The position numbers and the translations under genes were made by a program. Below the pieces are notes generated by a model. It had not been told where the DNA came from, made no database searches, and saw only the letters and a list, made by a program, of their open reading frames with translations. Of a DNA stretch of 51,249 nucleotides, positions 34,288-45,199 are shown in pieces. Each line of letters opens with the position of its first letter. Positions within the stretch are counted from its first letter, which is position 1. The stretch spans positions 1 to 51,249 of the forward strand of contig NZ_JMIR01000034.1 of assembly GCF_000714935.1 (NCBI RefSeq). Reading direction: 5' to 3'. This DNA comes from Tumebacillus flagellatus (GTDB lineage: Bacteria > Bacillota > Bacilli > Tumebacillales > Tumebacillaceae).

Positions 34288-34299
34288 ATGCCGATTTTC

Positions 34300-34338
34300 A
34301 AAAAAAGGTGAGAGCCGATGCGGACTCTCACCTTTTTT
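34300..34338 (+). terminator. terminator of the motAB unit
   Basis: Stem AAAAAGGTGAGAG / CTCTCACCTTTTT around CCGATGCGGA, with T runs on both strands, 12 bases after motB. Confidence 0.93.
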
Positions 34339-34339
34339 A

Positions 34340-34368
34340 CGTATGTACGTTCGCTTTCGTGTTATAAT
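34340..34368 (+). promoter_or_regulatory. uvrB promoter with LexA-box-like site
   Basis: CGTATGTACGTTCG (34340-34353) matches the Bacillus LexA box CGAACNNNNGTTCG at eight of ten defined positions. It is followed by an extended -10, TGTTATAAT (34360-34368). In Bacillus uvrB and uvrA belong to the SOS regulon, so this site is expected, though its left half is imperfect. Confidence 0.6.
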
Positions 34369-34399
34369 GGACGGTGATAGAAATGGAGGTGCCGCACCG

Positions 34400-36382
<1,983 letters not shown>

Positions 36383-36397
36383 TGAAGAAGAAGTATG

Positions 36398-36435
36398 AAA
36401 GGCCCTGTTGCAGCTTCGAAGACAGGGCCTTTTTT
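36398..36435 (+). terminator. terminator of uvrB
   Basis: Stem AAAGGCCCTGT / ACAGGGCCTTT with seven T. It stops uvrB transcription before the insert, so uvrA needs its own promoter. Confidence 0.92.
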
Positions 36436-36478
36436 CTCAACATGTAATGAATCATAATGAGAGTATACGGAGGAACTT

Positions 36479-38464
36479 ATGGCAGAGAAATTAGCCAATG
36501 ACGAGAAAAAAACGTTCATAAAAAGTATTAATTTTGAAAATTATCGTGGTTTTAAAAATAAACATGTGCTCAGTTTGGCTGATTTCGGACAAGTGACGTT
36601 TTTATCAGGAGCAAATAACTCAGGGAAGTCGTTGATAGCGAGATTGTTTTCTATTTTTCAAGGTCATGAACAATTCCCAAGAGGTGATTTATCCAAAGTT
36701 TCATTAAGAATGGATAATTTTAGTGACAAGGACTATCATGAGTTTGATTCTAGTGAAGCTATCAAAATATCGTTTGAAATAGACTGTTCAGCATTAGGGT
36801 ATCTAAGTAACGATTTTTTGAGATCATGGATAAACAGGATGAATGGGAAGATATTTTATAATTTCACGATCATGAATAACTTAGGGAATATCTTCTGCTA
36901 TATGTCCGTGGGTGACGGAAAAACAGAAACTCATTATTTCAATAAAGTTTCGCACAAGGTTGTTTATAACGAGGACTTCTCTATGGATTTTGATGAACGG
37001 GATGCTTATGAATTTTACAATACTTTGTACCACGAAATACGTGAAAGAGTTCTTGTCTTCGATTCAATTCGTTCTTTTGACCGTGAATCTAATCGGTCAT
37101 TCTCTATTAGCGGAGGAGAATTACTAAAGTGGTTGAGGACTAGAAAAAATCATGGTGACATTCGGAAAGCGAAAGAACAAGTAAGCCACTGGTTACTTGA
37201 GTTAGGGCTAGAAGTTCCAAGGGCTGTTCGAGTGGATGACGAAGATGATTTATTGTTGTTCACGTTTGAAAATCATCTAGAACTTTCTTCAGAAGAAATT
37301 GGAACGGGCTATACAATGCTTTACATACTCCTTATGGAGATTGCACGGAGCAAGAAACAATTGATCCTAATCGATGAAATCGAAAGTCATCTACAACCGG
37401 GTCTGATTCGAGCCTTGCTGAAAATCATTCGTAATCAAACAGGGGTCCAATTTGTATTGGCTACGCACTCGCCGGCTGTCATGGAGGCAGCAACTGCAGG
37501 GGACTATATCTACCGTTTCCAAAAAGAGAACGGGCAGTGCACCTTCGAAGGTTTCTTCCGGAGTAAGAAAGGAAATAGCAGGGAAGCAAAAATGATGCGT
37601 TCTGTCTTTGACGACTTGGGAGTAATCCCAGGAGATGCACTTTTAAGCAACGCGGTCATCTGGGTTGAAGGTCCTTCGGAAAAACTTTGGGTAAGGGCTT
37701 GGTTGAAGACTTATTTTGAAGTGTATAGGAAAAAGCATAAGATAAAAGGATCGCTACTCGAAGGTCTGCATTATTCAATCCTTATGACGGGTGGAAGTCT
37801 AATTAAAAATTACTCGTTTTCTGAAAAAGAGATATCCCACGAGGATTACAAAGTTGATGATCAACTACATGTATTAAGAGTGAATCCAAATCCGTTTGTC
37901 ATGATCGATTCCGATAATGCAGAAGCTGGATCTAAAAAACGTTTGCGCAATCTAAGGATTGCACAGGAATTGAATGATCAGAATGGCCAGTCTCAACTTT
38001 TCACGAATAAAGTGTGGGAGGAGGGGGAGCTAGAATTTCATTTGGAAGAGATCCCGAACTTTTGGTTGCTAAAAGGGCGGGAGTTGGAGAACTACGCGCA
38101 TCCGCAACTAGTAAAGGAATTTTATAAAAGGCTGTGCGAAAAGAGTCCGAAAGTCAAAAATGTCACAACCTTAAGTGACTCAGATTGGGATGTATACTCA
38201 GCCTCGGACGGTGCAGGAAGTATTCTAAGTGAGCGCGGTCTGACGGGAGTCGATGCCCCAAGCGGGACGCTGAAACACAAGAACGAGTTGGCACAATTTG
38301 TGTATCAAAATTTAGAGGCCGATCATTTCACCTTGGACGGCAAGACCCCAGCCCCAAATCCCGAGATGATCACCGACCTTACCTACCAATTAGAAAAAAT
38401 GATCCGCTACATCCTCCGCGTCAACAACATGTTGCCTGACCCTCCTGCAACTCCAACTGAGTAA
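36479..38464 (+). CDS. OLD-family ATP-dependent endonuclease (AAA ATPase plus TOPRIM)
   Basis: Predicted OLD-family protein, 661 aa. The N-terminal ABC/SMC-like ATPase has Walker A GANNSGKS (44-51), Walker B LILIDEIESHLQP (Asp299-Glu300) and the H-loop His330 (ATHSP). A TOPRIM nuclease domain follows, with Glu397 (VEGPSE) and Asp477/Asp479 (MIDSDN). Such proteins act in phage defence (P2 Old; GajA of Gabija). No gajB-type helicase or other partner is adjacent. Base composition is strikingly different (near 40 % GC, many A/T-ending codons, against about 60 % in the uvr genes), which indicates recent transfer. ATG at 36479 follows ACGGAGGA. Confidence 0.9.
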   Translation: MAEKLANDEKKTFIKSINFENYRGFKNKHVLSLADFGQVTFLSGANNSGKSLIARLFSIFQGHEQFPRGDLSKVSLRMDNFSDKDYHEFDSSEAIKISFEIDCSALGYLSNDFLRSWINRMNGKIFYNFTIMNNLGNIFCYMSVGDGKTETHYFNKVSHKVVYNEDFSMDFDERDAYEFYNTLYHEIRERVLVFDSIRSFDRESNRSFSISGGELLKWLRTRKNHGDIRKAKEQVSHWLLELGLEVPRAVRVDDEDDLLLFTFENHLELSSEEIGTGYTMLYILLMEIARSKKQLILIDEIESHLQPGLIRALLKIIRNQTGVQFVLATHSPAVMEAATAGDYIYRFQKENGQCTFEGFFRSKKGNSREAKMMRSVFDDLGVIPGDALLSNAVIWVEGPSEKLWVRAWLKTYFEVYRKKHKIKGSLLEGLHYSILMTGGSLIKNYSFSEKEISHEDYKVDDQLHVLRVNPNPFVMIDSDNAEAGSKKRLRNLRIAQELNDQNGQSQLFTNKVWEEGELEFHLEEIPNFWLLKGRELENYAHPQLVKEFYKRLCEKSPKVKNVTTLSDSDWDVYSASDGAGSILSERGLTGVDAPSGTLKHKNELAQFVYQNLEADHFTLDGKTPAPNPEMITDLTYQLEKMIRYILRVNNMLPDPPATPTE

Positions 38465-38513
38465 CTCCTTGGCTCGGTTGTGGAACATCCGAGTAATGTG
38501 GTAAACTTACGGT

Positions 38514-38655
38514 AACGATAAAAAGACCGCGAGTGCGCCAACACTCACGGTCGTTCCGCACAAAACAGTCAGCCCTTTGGGCTAGGCTCATCTCTCATTC
38601 GAGTAAAGAGATAAGACCCCAGCTCGGTTGCTGCCCAAGGGGGTCTTATTTCTTT
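38514..38655 (+). ncRNA. candidate antisense antitoxin RNA
   Basis: Forward-strand promoter-like TTGTGG (38478-38483), 18 bases, TAAACT (38502-38507) would start an RNA near 38514. It would run into the stem ATAAGACCCC / GGGGTCTTAT (about 38610-38650) with a T-rich 3' side. This RNA of about 140 nt would be fully complementary to the 3' part of the toxin mRNA, as SR4 is to bsrG and RatA to txpA. Ends are estimated. Confidence 0.5.
38517..38552 (-). terminator. terminator of the toxin mRNA
   Basis: On the reverse strand GACCGTGAGTG / CACTCGCGGTC around TTGGCG is followed by five T. With a start near 38815 the mRNA would be about 295 nt, close to the B. subtilis bsrG toxin mRNA. Confidence 0.75.
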
Positions 38656-38756
38656 CTGTTTAGAAAGACGAGAAAACAGGTGAGGATGCACATCATGAAG
38701 GCAATCAGAAAGTTCCCGAAGCTAACCATGATGGACAAAGACTCGTATACCGTCAT
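38646..38756 (-). CDS. type I toxin, holin-like hydrophobic peptide (36 aa)
   Basis: Predicted membrane toxin of the putative holin-like toxin family (TxpA/BsrG style). The peptide begins MTVYESLSIMVSFG, has one hydrophobic helix (FLIAFMMCILTCFLVFL) and ends in a basic NRKK tail. ATG at 38756 follows a strong GGGAGGTG site. An extended -10 (TGATATACT, hexamer at 38822-38827 on this strand) lies about 66 bases upstream. The stop codon sits inside a stem (TAAGACCCC paired downstream) and a second hairpin forms the terminator. Toxicity would come from membrane damage; an antisense RNA is the expected antitoxin. It lies in the insert between uvrB and uvrA. Confidence 0.78.
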   Translation of the reverse strand: MTVYESLSIMVSFGNFLIAFMMCILTCFLVFLNRKK

Positions 38757-38821
38757 CTCTCTCACCTCCCTCCGGAGATGAGCGACCGCCCTTGAGAGCC
38801 GATTCATTTTGCGCTGGTTCG

Positions 38822-38830
38822 AGTATATCA
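38822..38830 (-). promoter_or_regulatory. toxin promoter (extended -10)
   Basis: TGATATACT on the reverse strand is an extended -10 element upstream of the toxin gene; the -35 region is weak. It would give a leader of about 60 bases. Confidence 0.55.
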
Positions 38831-38925
38831 CAAATGAAGAAATTAGAATCCTCTTTTGGATAAATGAAATAACATTTCTCTTTCTTCAAATGATGCTTTT
38901 GTTTCATACACAGCGTTGCCTTCTA

Positions 38926-38958
38926 TAAAAAACGGCCCTGTCACGCGGCCGTTTTTTT
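38926..38958 (+). terminator. terminator-like hairpin upstream of uvrA
   Basis: Stem AAAAACGGCC / GGCCGTTTTT around CTGTCACGC with T runs on both strands. No gene ends right before it; it isolates the toxin locus from uvrA. Confidence 0.75.
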
Positions 38959-39023
38959 CATTGCAATTTAATGGAGTCTAGCACGTTGCTTTTTTGTGAA
39001 AACTAGGTAACAATAGAACCAAG

Positions 39024-39037
39024 AGAATACCTGTTCG
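39024..39037 (+). promoter_or_regulatory. LexA-box-like site upstream of uvrA
   Basis: AGAATACCTGTTCG matches CGAACNNNNGTTCG at eight of ten defined positions. A possible promoter, TTGCTT plus AACAAT with 17-base spacing, lies just upstream, so the site would sit near the transcription start. It gives uvrA SOS control independent of uvrB. Confidence 0.55.
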
Positions 39038-39064
39038 TATATTTGGATCGAGAAGGAGCAAGCC

Positions 39065-41956
39065 ATGGCACAGGAAAACATCGTCGTCAAGGGCGCTCGC
39101 GCCCACAATTTGAAGAACATCGACGTGACAATTCCGCGCGACAAATTTGTCGTGTTGACCGGTCTGTCCGGTTCCGGGAAATCGTCGCTCGCTTTCGATA
39201 CGATTTACGCCGAGGGGCAACGCCGCTATGTGGAGTCGCTCTCCGCGTACGCCCGCCAATTCCTCGGGCAGATGGACAAGCCGGACGTCGATTCCATCGA
39301 CGGACTCTCGCCGGCGATCTCCATCGACCAGAAGACCACGTCGCGCAATCCGCGCTCCACGGTCGGCACGGTCACGGAGATTTACGACTACCTCCGCTTG
39401 CTGTTTGCCCGCATCGGGCGTCCGCATTGCCCGAACCACCCGAACATCGAGATCACGTCGCAAACGGTTGAGCAGATGGTCGACCGCATCCTCGAACTGC
39501 CGGAGCGCACCCGCTTGCAGATCTACGCACCGGTCATTCGCGGACGCAAGGGCGAGCACACCAAAGTGATCGAGGACGTCTCCAAGCAGGGCTTCGTCCG
39601 CCTGCGCGTCGACGGCGTGCAGATGGAAGTCACCGACGAGATCAAATTGGAGAAGAACAAGAAACACACCATCGAAGTCATCGTCGACCGCATCGTCGTC
39701 AAGCCGGACGTCGCCACCCGCCTCGCCGACTCGCTGGAAACGGCGCTGAAGCTCGGCGAAGGCACCGTCATCGTCGGGATCGTCGACGGAGAAGAGATGC
39801 TGTTCTCGTCGAATCTCTCGTGCCCGGAGTGCGGCTTCTCCGTCGAGGAACTCGCGCCGCGCATGTTCTCGTTCAACTCGCCGTTCGGGGCGTGCGAAAC
39901 GTGCGCGGGTCTTGGCACCAACATGGAGATCGACCCAGACTTGGTCATTCCGGACTGGAGCAAATCCCTTGCCGAAGACGCGATTGAGCCGTGGCAGGGC
40001 CGCGCGTCCAACTACTACCCGCAAATGCTCGAAGCGGTCGCCAAGCACTTCAAGATTCCGACGGACATCCCGGTCCGCGACATTCCCGCCGACCAGATGA
40101 AGCTGATTCTCCAAGGTTCCAAGGGCGAGAAAGTCCGCTTCACGTTCGAGAACGACTTCGGGCAGAAGAAAACCGCCGAAGCCGAATTCGAGGGCGTCAT
40201 CCCGAACCTCGAACGCCGCTATCGGGAGACGGCGTCGGACTACATCCGCGAGTTTATCGAGGAGTACATGTCCGCGAAGCCCTGCCCGTCTTGCAAAGGC
40301 AAGCGCCTGAAACCGGAAGTTCTCGCCGTCACCGTCAACGAGCGCAACATTGCCGACGTGACGGGGCTGTCCGTCAACGACGCGCTGGAGTATTTCAAAG
40401 GTTTGAATCTCAACGAGAAGGAACTGACGATTGCGCGGTTGATCTTGAAGGAAATCGAAGCCCGTCTCGGGTTCTTGGCAGACGTCGGCCTCGATTACTT
40501 GAACCTCTCGCGTTCGGCGGGAACGCTCTCCGGCGGCGAAGCGCAGCGGATTCGCCTCGCCACGCAGATCGGATCGTCGCTGATGGGCGTCCTCTACATC
40601 CTCGACGAGCCCTCGATCGGCTTGCACCAGCGCGACAACGAACGCCTGATCAACACGCTGTTGCACATGCGCAACCTCGGCAACACGCTGATCGTCGTCG
40701 AGCATGACGAAGACACGATGCTCGCGTGCGACTACATCATCGACATCGGGCCGGGCGCGGGCGTGCACGGCGGCACGATCGTGTCGCAAGGCACGCCGCA
40801 GGAAGTCATGAACGATCCGAACTCGATGACCGGGTCGTACCTCTCCGGCCGCAAGTTCATCGCCGTGCCCAAGGAGCGCCGCAAACCGGAGAAGGACAAG
40901 TGGATCAAAGTCGTCGGCGCCAAAGAGAACAACTTGAAAAACATCTCCGCCAAGTTCCCGATCGGTCTCTTCACCTGCGTGACCGGCGTTTCCGGTTCAG
41001 GCAAATCCACGCTGGTCAACGAGATTCTCAAGAAGTCGCTCGCCATGCACTTGAACGGGGCGAAGACCAAACCGGGTCAGCATAAGGAAATCCAAGGGCT
41101 GGAGCACGTCGACAAGATCATCGACATCGACCAGTCGCCGATCGGGCGCACGCCGCGTTCGAACCCGGCGACGTACACCGGGGTGTTTGACGACATCCGC
41201 GACGTGTTCGCCACCACCAACGAAGCCAAGATGCGCGGGTATAAGAAGGGCCGCTTCTCCTTCAACGTCAAGGGCGGCCGCTGCGAAGCGTGCAAGGGCG
41301 ACGGGATCATCAAGATCGAGATGCACTTCCTGCCCGACGTGTACGTGCCTTGCGAAGTCTGCAAGGGCAAGCGCTACAACCGCGAAACGCTGGAAGTAAA
41401 GTACAAGGGCAAGAGCATCGCCGACGTGCTGAACATGACCGTTGAGGACGCGGTGGAGTTTTTCAAAAACGTCCCGCGCATCTCGCGCAAGATGCAGACG
41501 CTTCAAGACGTCGGTCTGGGCTACGTGCGCCTCGGCCAGCCGGCGACCACGTTGTCCGGCGGCGAAGCGCAACGCGTGAAGCTCGCGTCGGAACTGCACC
41601 GTCGCAGCACCGGACGCACCGTGTACATTCTGGACGAGCCGACGACCGGCTTGCACACCGCCGACATCGACCGTCTGCTGTGCGTGTTGCAGCGCTTGGT
41701 CGATTCGGGAGAGACGGTGGTTGTCATCGAGCACAACCTCGACGTGATCAAGACGGCAGACTACTTGATCGACCTCGGCCCCGAAGGCGGGGATAAGGGC
41801 GGCACGATCGTCGGCACCGGAACGCCGGAAGACATCGCGAAACTCGAAGGATCTTGGACCGGCCGCTTCCTCGGCCCGATTCTGGAGCGCGACAAGCAAC
41901 GCGCCGCCAAAGCGCCGGAGAAGTGCGACATCGAACTGCCGGCTCCGATTGCGTAA
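39065..41956 (+). CDS. uvrA: excinuclease ABC subunit A
   Basis: Damage-recognition ATPase of nucleotide excision repair, 963 aa. Two ABC modules: Walker [11 protein letters not shown] (near 33) and [10 protein letters not shown] (near 642); signatures LSGGEAQRI and [10 protein letters not shown]; Walker [14 protein letters not shown] and [13 protein letters not shown]. Zinc-binding Cys pairs occur in [11 protein letters not shown] with GACETCAG and in [10 protein letters not shown] with [15 protein letters not shown] at 39065 follows GAAGGAG. Length and motifs are complete, so the upstream insertion did not damage it. Confidence 0.98.
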   Translation: MAQENIVVKGARAHNLKNIDVTIPRDKFVVLTGLSGSGKSSLAFDTIYAEGQRRYVESLSAYARQFLGQMDKPDVDSIDGLSPAISIDQKTTSRNPRSTVGTVTEIYDYLRLLFARIGRPHCPNHPNIEITSQTVEQMVDRILELPERTRLQIYAPVIRGRKGEHTKVIEDVSKQGFVRLRVDGVQMEVTDEIKLEKNKKHTIEVIVDRIVVKPDVATRLADSLETALKLGEGTVIVGIVDGEEMLFSSNLSCPECGFSVEELAPRMFSFNSPFGACETCAGLGTNMEIDPDLVIPDWSKSLAEDAIEPWQGRASNYYPQMLEAVAKHFKIPTDIPVRDIPADQMKLILQGSKGEKVRFTFENDFGQKKTAEAEFEGVIPNLERRYRETASDYIREFIEEYMSAKPCPSCKGKRLKPEVLAVTVNERNIADVTGLSVNDALEYFKGLNLNEKELTIARLILKEIEARLGFLADVGLDYLNLSRSAGTLSGGEAQRIRLATQIGSSLMGVLYILDEPSIGLHQRDNERLINTLLHMRNLGNTLIVVEHDEDTMLACDYIIDIGPGAGVHGGTIVSQGTPQEVMNDPNSMTGSYLSGRKFIAVPKERRKPEKDKWIKVVGAKENNLKNISAKFPIGLFTCVTGVSGSGKSTLVNEILKKSLAMHLNGAKTKPGQHKEIQGLEHVDKIIDIDQSPIGRTPRSNPATYTGVFDDIRDVFATTNEAKMRGYKKGRFSFNVKGGRCEACKGDGIIKIEMHFLPDVYVPCEVCKGKRYNRETLEVKYKGKSIADVLNMTVEDAVEFFKNVPRISRKMQTLQDVGLGYVRLGQPATTLSGGEAQRVKLASELHRRSTGRTVYILDEPTTGLHTADIDRLLCVLQRLVDSGETVVVIEHNLDVIKTADYLIDLGPEGGDKGGTIVGTGTPEDIAKLEGSWTGRFLGPILERDKQRAAKAPEKCDIELPAPIA

Positions 41957-41997
41957 TTTTTTTCAAACGTGCCAACCGCACAGCCACACCTCATACG

Positions 41998-42043
41998 TAA
42001 AAACGGGCTTGCCACGCACCGAGTGGTCAAGCCCGCTTTTTTC
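41998..42043 (+). terminator. bidirectional terminator after uvrA
   Basis: Stem AAAACGGGCTTG / CAAGCCCGCTTTT, with an inner CCAC/GTGG pairing and T runs on both strands, between convergent uvrA and the membrane-protein gene. Confidence 0.9.
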
Positions 42044-42063
42044 AAAACGCCGGAGGGGGAGAG

Positions 42064-42534
42064 TTATCCTCTGACCCGCACTTTGCGTTTTCCCGTTTGC
42101 ATAGCGTAGAGCACGACGCCGCCGAGGTCGCAGAACACTTGCGGCCACCAAAGTTGGGTGACGCTGCTTCCGTGCACGCCGCCGGTTCCGATCAGCGCTT
42201 GCACGACGAATCCTTGCAACACCGCGGCCGCTCCCAAGCCCAGATACCAGCGCCCGCTGACGGCAGAGAGCAGCCAGGTCGGCAACGCCGTCACGGCGAA
42301 CAGCATCGTGCTCTCCGGCAGTTGCAGCGTGTGCCAAATGCCCGGCGTGATGCCGATCAGGTAGATCGCCAGCGCCGTGCAAATCGTCACCGTGAAGCGG
42401 TACAAGTCGCGGTAGAACCTTTGGCGACCTCCGTATTTGCGCAAGTTGCGCCCGCGTGCCGCCAACCAGACCAAGAAGGCGCTCAGCAGGCAAGAGAACA
42501 GCAAGAAACGAAGTAACCACCAGCCTTTTTCCAT
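42064..42534 (-). CDS. small multi-pass membrane protein of unknown function (156 aa)
   Basis: Hydrophobic protein with about four helices: WWLLRFLLFSCLLSAFLVWL, TVTICTALAIYLIGI, TMLFAVTALPTWLLSAV and WYLGLGAAAVLQGFVVQAL, with basic stretches (RGRNLRKYGGRQRF and the KRKVRVRG tail) predicted inside. No family is recognised. ATG at 42534 is eight bases after GAGGTGA; a GTG four codons upstream falls in that site. It is a single gene convergent with uvrA. Confidence 0.65.
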   Translation of the reverse strand: MEKGWWLLRFLLFSCLLSAFLVWLAARGRNLRKYGGRQRFYRDLYRFTVTICTALAIYLIGITPGIWHTLQLPESTMLFAVTALPTWLLSAVSGRWYLGLGAAAVLQGFVVQALIGTGGVHGSSVTQLWWPQVFCDLGGVVLYAMQTGKRKVRVRG

Positions 42535-42665
42535 CACGATGTTCACCTCTTTTTTAAGAAAAGTACATGCCTATGACCAAATTAGGGTTGCGTTTCCCCG
42601 GTGGCATTGGTAGGATGCAGGTAGGTCTCCTGTGGAACAGGGAGTATGAAGTAAGGAGTCTTGGG

Positions 42666-43286
42666 ATGGAACATTTTGTGCGCTATGTGCAGGACGGCGT
42701 GGCTGAATTGGAGCAACGCTTGTCCGAACAACCGGAACTGAAACAGCAGATTGAAGAAGTGATCCGCGAATCGCTCACCCGCACGACGATGGAAGCGTTG
42801 GAGATCGAACAGAGCGTTAGCATCCTCGCAGGAGACGACATCGCACGCGCCGTGATCGCTTGCATTCGTTGCTTGGAAAGCTATGACGACCTCGAAGAAC
42901 TCGGGAACCAAGCAGACCTTGGCCCGGAAACCGTCGGGTTTCTCCGCTACTTGACCGCACGCTACGGCCCTGTGCTCAAGTCCTTCCGCCGCCGGATCCA
43001 TCATCCCCACGGCTGGCACAAGTTCGGGCACAGTGTCACACAACTCGAAACCGGGCAGACGCAGTTGCAGCTCAAGATCATGCGCAATGACGACGCTGTG
43101 CTGTTGCTCGAAGACGACACCGATTCAATTTTGCGCCTCGTCAACCTCATGCTGAAATCGTTGGAGTCGGCAGATGATTACGCCAACCTCGACGCGGGCA
43201 CCGTGCAGGAACTCACCGAGCGCTACACTCATCTGATCGACCGTGCCACGCAATGCAACGGCCCGCTCGATCGCACGGAACATTAA
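42666..43286 (+). CDS. conserved-looking soluble protein of unknown function (206 aa)
   Basis: ATG at 42666 is seven bases after AAGGAG; longer in-frame starts upstream lack a site. The protein MEHFVRYVQDGVAELEQRL... looks mainly helical, with two amphipathic blocks (QPELKQQIEEVIRESLTRTT; DSILRLVNLMLKSLES) around a His-rich centre (RRRIHHPHGWHKFGHS) that could bind metal or DNA. No signal peptide or membrane helix. I do not recognise the family. Confidence 0.6.
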   Translation: MEHFVRYVQDGVAELEQRLSEQPELKQQIEEVIRESLTRTTMEALEIEQSVSILAGDDIARAVIACIRCLESYDDLEELGNQADLGPETVGFLRYLTARYGPVLKSFRRRIHHPHGWHKFGHSVTQLETGQTQLQLKIMRNDDAVLLLEDDTDSILRLVNLMLKSLESADDYANLDAGTVQELTERYTHLIDRATQCNGPLDRTEH

Positions 43287-43293
43287 TGACCCG

Positions 43294-43336
43294 GCGGCGC
43301 TTCCTCTCTCAATCTATGAGGAAGCGCCGTCTTTTC
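43294..43336 (+). terminator. terminator after the 206-aa gene
   Basis: Stem CGGCGCTTCCTC / GAGGAAGCGCCG followed by TCTTTTC, just after the stop codon. Confidence 0.88.
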
Positions 43337-43434
43337 ATTCCTCGAATTGCAAGATTCAGGGGCCGAGTAAGCATAAAATTTCCAGTCCTCTCCCACACTA
43401 CATCGTAGAATGCGATGCGAAAGGGAGCGGATGT

Positions 43435-44652
43435 ATGGACCTCAACACCGGAGAACTGCTTTGGAAAGCGCTTGACCCCGACCCGCCCGCGTACCCGGCG
43501 CTCACGGAGGACATCGACTGCGATGTGTTGATCGTGGGCGGCGGCGAAGCGGGGGCGCTGACGTCTCATACCTTGCTGCAAGAGAATTTGGATGTCGTGA
43601 TGGTCGAGAAGCGCAAGGTCGGCCACGGCAGCACCAGCGGCAACACGGCGTTGTTGCAGTATGCCAACGACACGCCGATGTACCAACTGGCGCAAAGCAA
43701 GGGCGAAGCGGCGGCCGTGCGTTTTTACTCGCTGTGCCTCGACGCGATTTCACAATTGGAGGACATCACCCGTTCGCTCGAACTCTCCACCGACTATGAG
43801 CGCCGCGAAAGCCTCTACTACGCGTCATCGCCGCAAGACGTCAAGAAAATCCAAGCCGAATTCGAGCTTCAGAAAAAACACAACTTCCCCGTGGAATACC
43901 TCTCTCGGCAAGACATCCGGGAGCGGTTCCCTTTTGAAAAAGAAGGCGGTCTCTACTCGACCGCCGACGCGCAGATCAACCCGTTTCGCCTCGCGCACGC
44001 GCTGGTGCACGACGGAGCCAAACGCGGAATGCGCGTGTACGAGCAGACGGAGGTCACGACGGCGTTTCACGAAAACGACAGCGGACGGCTGCACTTTCGC
44101 ACGAGCACCGGCGCGTTGATCCGCGCGCGCAAAGCGGTGTTTGCGACCGGCTATGAAACGCAGGACCGGCAGAGCACGCCGGGGGCGGTGATCGCCTCGA
44201 CGTATGCGATCGCCACGGAACCCGTGTCCGACTTCTCGACGTGGCACAAGCGTTGTTTGATCTGGGAGACCGCAAGGCCGTATCTCTACATGCGCACGAC
44301 CGCCGACAACCGCGTGCTCGTCGGCGGGCTCGACGAAACGGCGGTGCAAGGACCCAAGCGAGACAACTTGCTGGAAGACAAAGCCGCGCAACTGCTCGCC
44401 GCGCTGTACCAACTGTTTCCGGCGCTTACGGGTGTCAAGATCGCCTACTCGTGGGCGTCGTCGTTTGGCGGGACCAAGGACGGGATGCCGTTTATCGGAG
44501 AGCATCACCAGCACCCGAACTGCTACTACGCGCTCGGGTACGGCGGCAACGGAACGGTGTACAGCACGATCGCCGGACAGATTCTGCGCGATGAGATTCT
44601 GGGGCGTTCGAATCCCGATGCGCCGCTGTTCAAGCTGGGGCGGCTGAAGTAA
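43435..44652 (+). CDS. FAD-dependent oxidoreductase (DAO family)
   Basis: Predicted flavoprotein of the D-amino-acid-oxidase/glycine-oxidase fold, 405 aa. The ADP-binding motif is DVLIVGGGEAGALTSHTLL with the acidic strand end VVMVEKRKVG. GHGSTSGNTALLQYANDTP follows and the FAD-binding C-terminal stretch is YYALGYGGNGTVYSTIAGQIL. It would oxidise a primary or secondary amine; PuuB-like and glycine-oxidase-like proteins share this pattern, but the substrate is open. The ATG at 43435 follows AGGGAG. No Rieske domain is attached. Monocistronic. Confidence 0.87.
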   Translation: MDLNTGELLWKALDPDPPAYPALTEDIDCDVLIVGGGEAGALTSHTLLQENLDVVMVEKRKVGHGSTSGNTALLQYANDTPMYQLAQSKGEAAAVRFYSLCLDAISQLEDITRSLELSTDYERRESLYYASSPQDVKKIQAEFELQKKHNFPVEYLSRQDIRERFPFEKEGGLYSTADAQINPFRLAHALVHDGAKRGMRVYEQTEVTTAFHENDSGRLHFRTSTGALIRARKAVFATGYETQDRQSTPGAVIASTYAIATEPVSDFSTWHKRCLIWETARPYLYMRTTADNRVLVGGLDETAVQGPKRDNLLEDKAAQLLAALYQLFPALTGVKIAYSWASSFGGTKDGMPFIGEHHQHPNCYYALGYGGNGTVYSTIAGQILRDEILGRSNPDAPLFKLGRLK

Positions 44653-44738
44653 TTTTTTTCAACACCCGCAACTTGTACGCACAGCCCTCGTATAATCTTA
44701 AGGAAGGGACTCTTGAGAGACGGAGAGGGGGACGGGGT

Positions 44739-45074
44739 TTGAAGCTGATCTGGAATTGGATTCTGTCGGCGGCAGCGCTGTTGATCGTGGCGTGGCTGTT
44801 TCCGAACATCTGGGTGGACGGCATCATTCCGGCGTTTGTGGCGGCGGTGGTGCTCGGGTTGGTCAATGCAATCATCCGCCCGATCTTGCAGGTGCTGGCG
44901 CTTCCGGTCACAATCTTGACGTTTGGGATCTTCGCGCTGGTGATCAACGCCGCCATGCTGTTGCTCACCTCGCACGTCGTGCCCGGGTTCCACGTCGCGA
45001 CGTTTGCCAGCGCGTTTTTTGGCTCGATCGTGCTGTCGGTGGTGTCGGCGATTTTGGGCGTTTTGAAAGATTGA
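44739..45074 (+). CDS. YvlD-like membrane protein (phage holin family 4 type)
   Basis: Small membrane protein, 111 aa, with four hydrophobic helices and the family pattern LVNAIIRPILQVLALPVTILTFGIFALVINAAML. It matches the YvlD group, which lies just upstream of hprK in B. subtilis, as it does here with one gene between. TTG at 44739 is taken as start because GGAGAGGGGG precedes it and the longer frame has no site. Its role is unknown; in Bacillus the yvl genes respond to envelope stress. Confidence 0.82.
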   Translation: MKLIWNWILSAAALLIVAWLFPNIWVDGIIPAFVAAVVLGLVNAIIRPILQVLALPVTILTFGIFALVINAAMLLLTSHVVPGFHVATFASAFFGSIVLSVVSAILGVLKD

Positions 45075-45089
45075 AGGATGTGGCGGTTT

Positions 45090-45122
45090 AAGAGGTGGGA
45101 TAAACTCCCATCTCTTTTCGTT
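45090..45122 (+). terminator. terminator after the YvlD-like gene
   Basis: Stem AAGAGGTGGGA / TCCCATCTCTT around TAAAC, followed by TTCGTTTT. Confidence 0.8.
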
Positions 45123-45135
45123 TTCCTTGTGGTGT

Positions 45136-45158
45136 TTCGACAAAAAACACGGTATGAT
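45136..45158 (+). promoter_or_regulatory. candidate promoter of the epimerase-hprK unit with a Spo0A-box-like site
   Basis: TTCGACA (45136-45142) is a perfect 0A box on the reverse strand; TATGAT (45153-45158) is a good -10. The predicted -35 position (45130-45135, TGGTGT) is poor and touches the box, the layout of Spo0A-activated sigma-A promoters. Short motif, so chance is possible. Confidence 0.35.
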
Positions 45159-45199
45159 GATGCTAAAGCGATTCAAACGGCTTGGGGGGTACCTACATA

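Noticed and set aside
36479-38464. A complete Gabija system
   Set aside because: The OLD-family protein resembles GajA in layout, but no UvrD/GajB-like helicase gene is present on either side.
38533-38781. 82-codon forward frame opposite the type I toxin
   Set aside because: No usable RBS, crosses two stable hairpins, and is antisense to a better-supported toxin gene.
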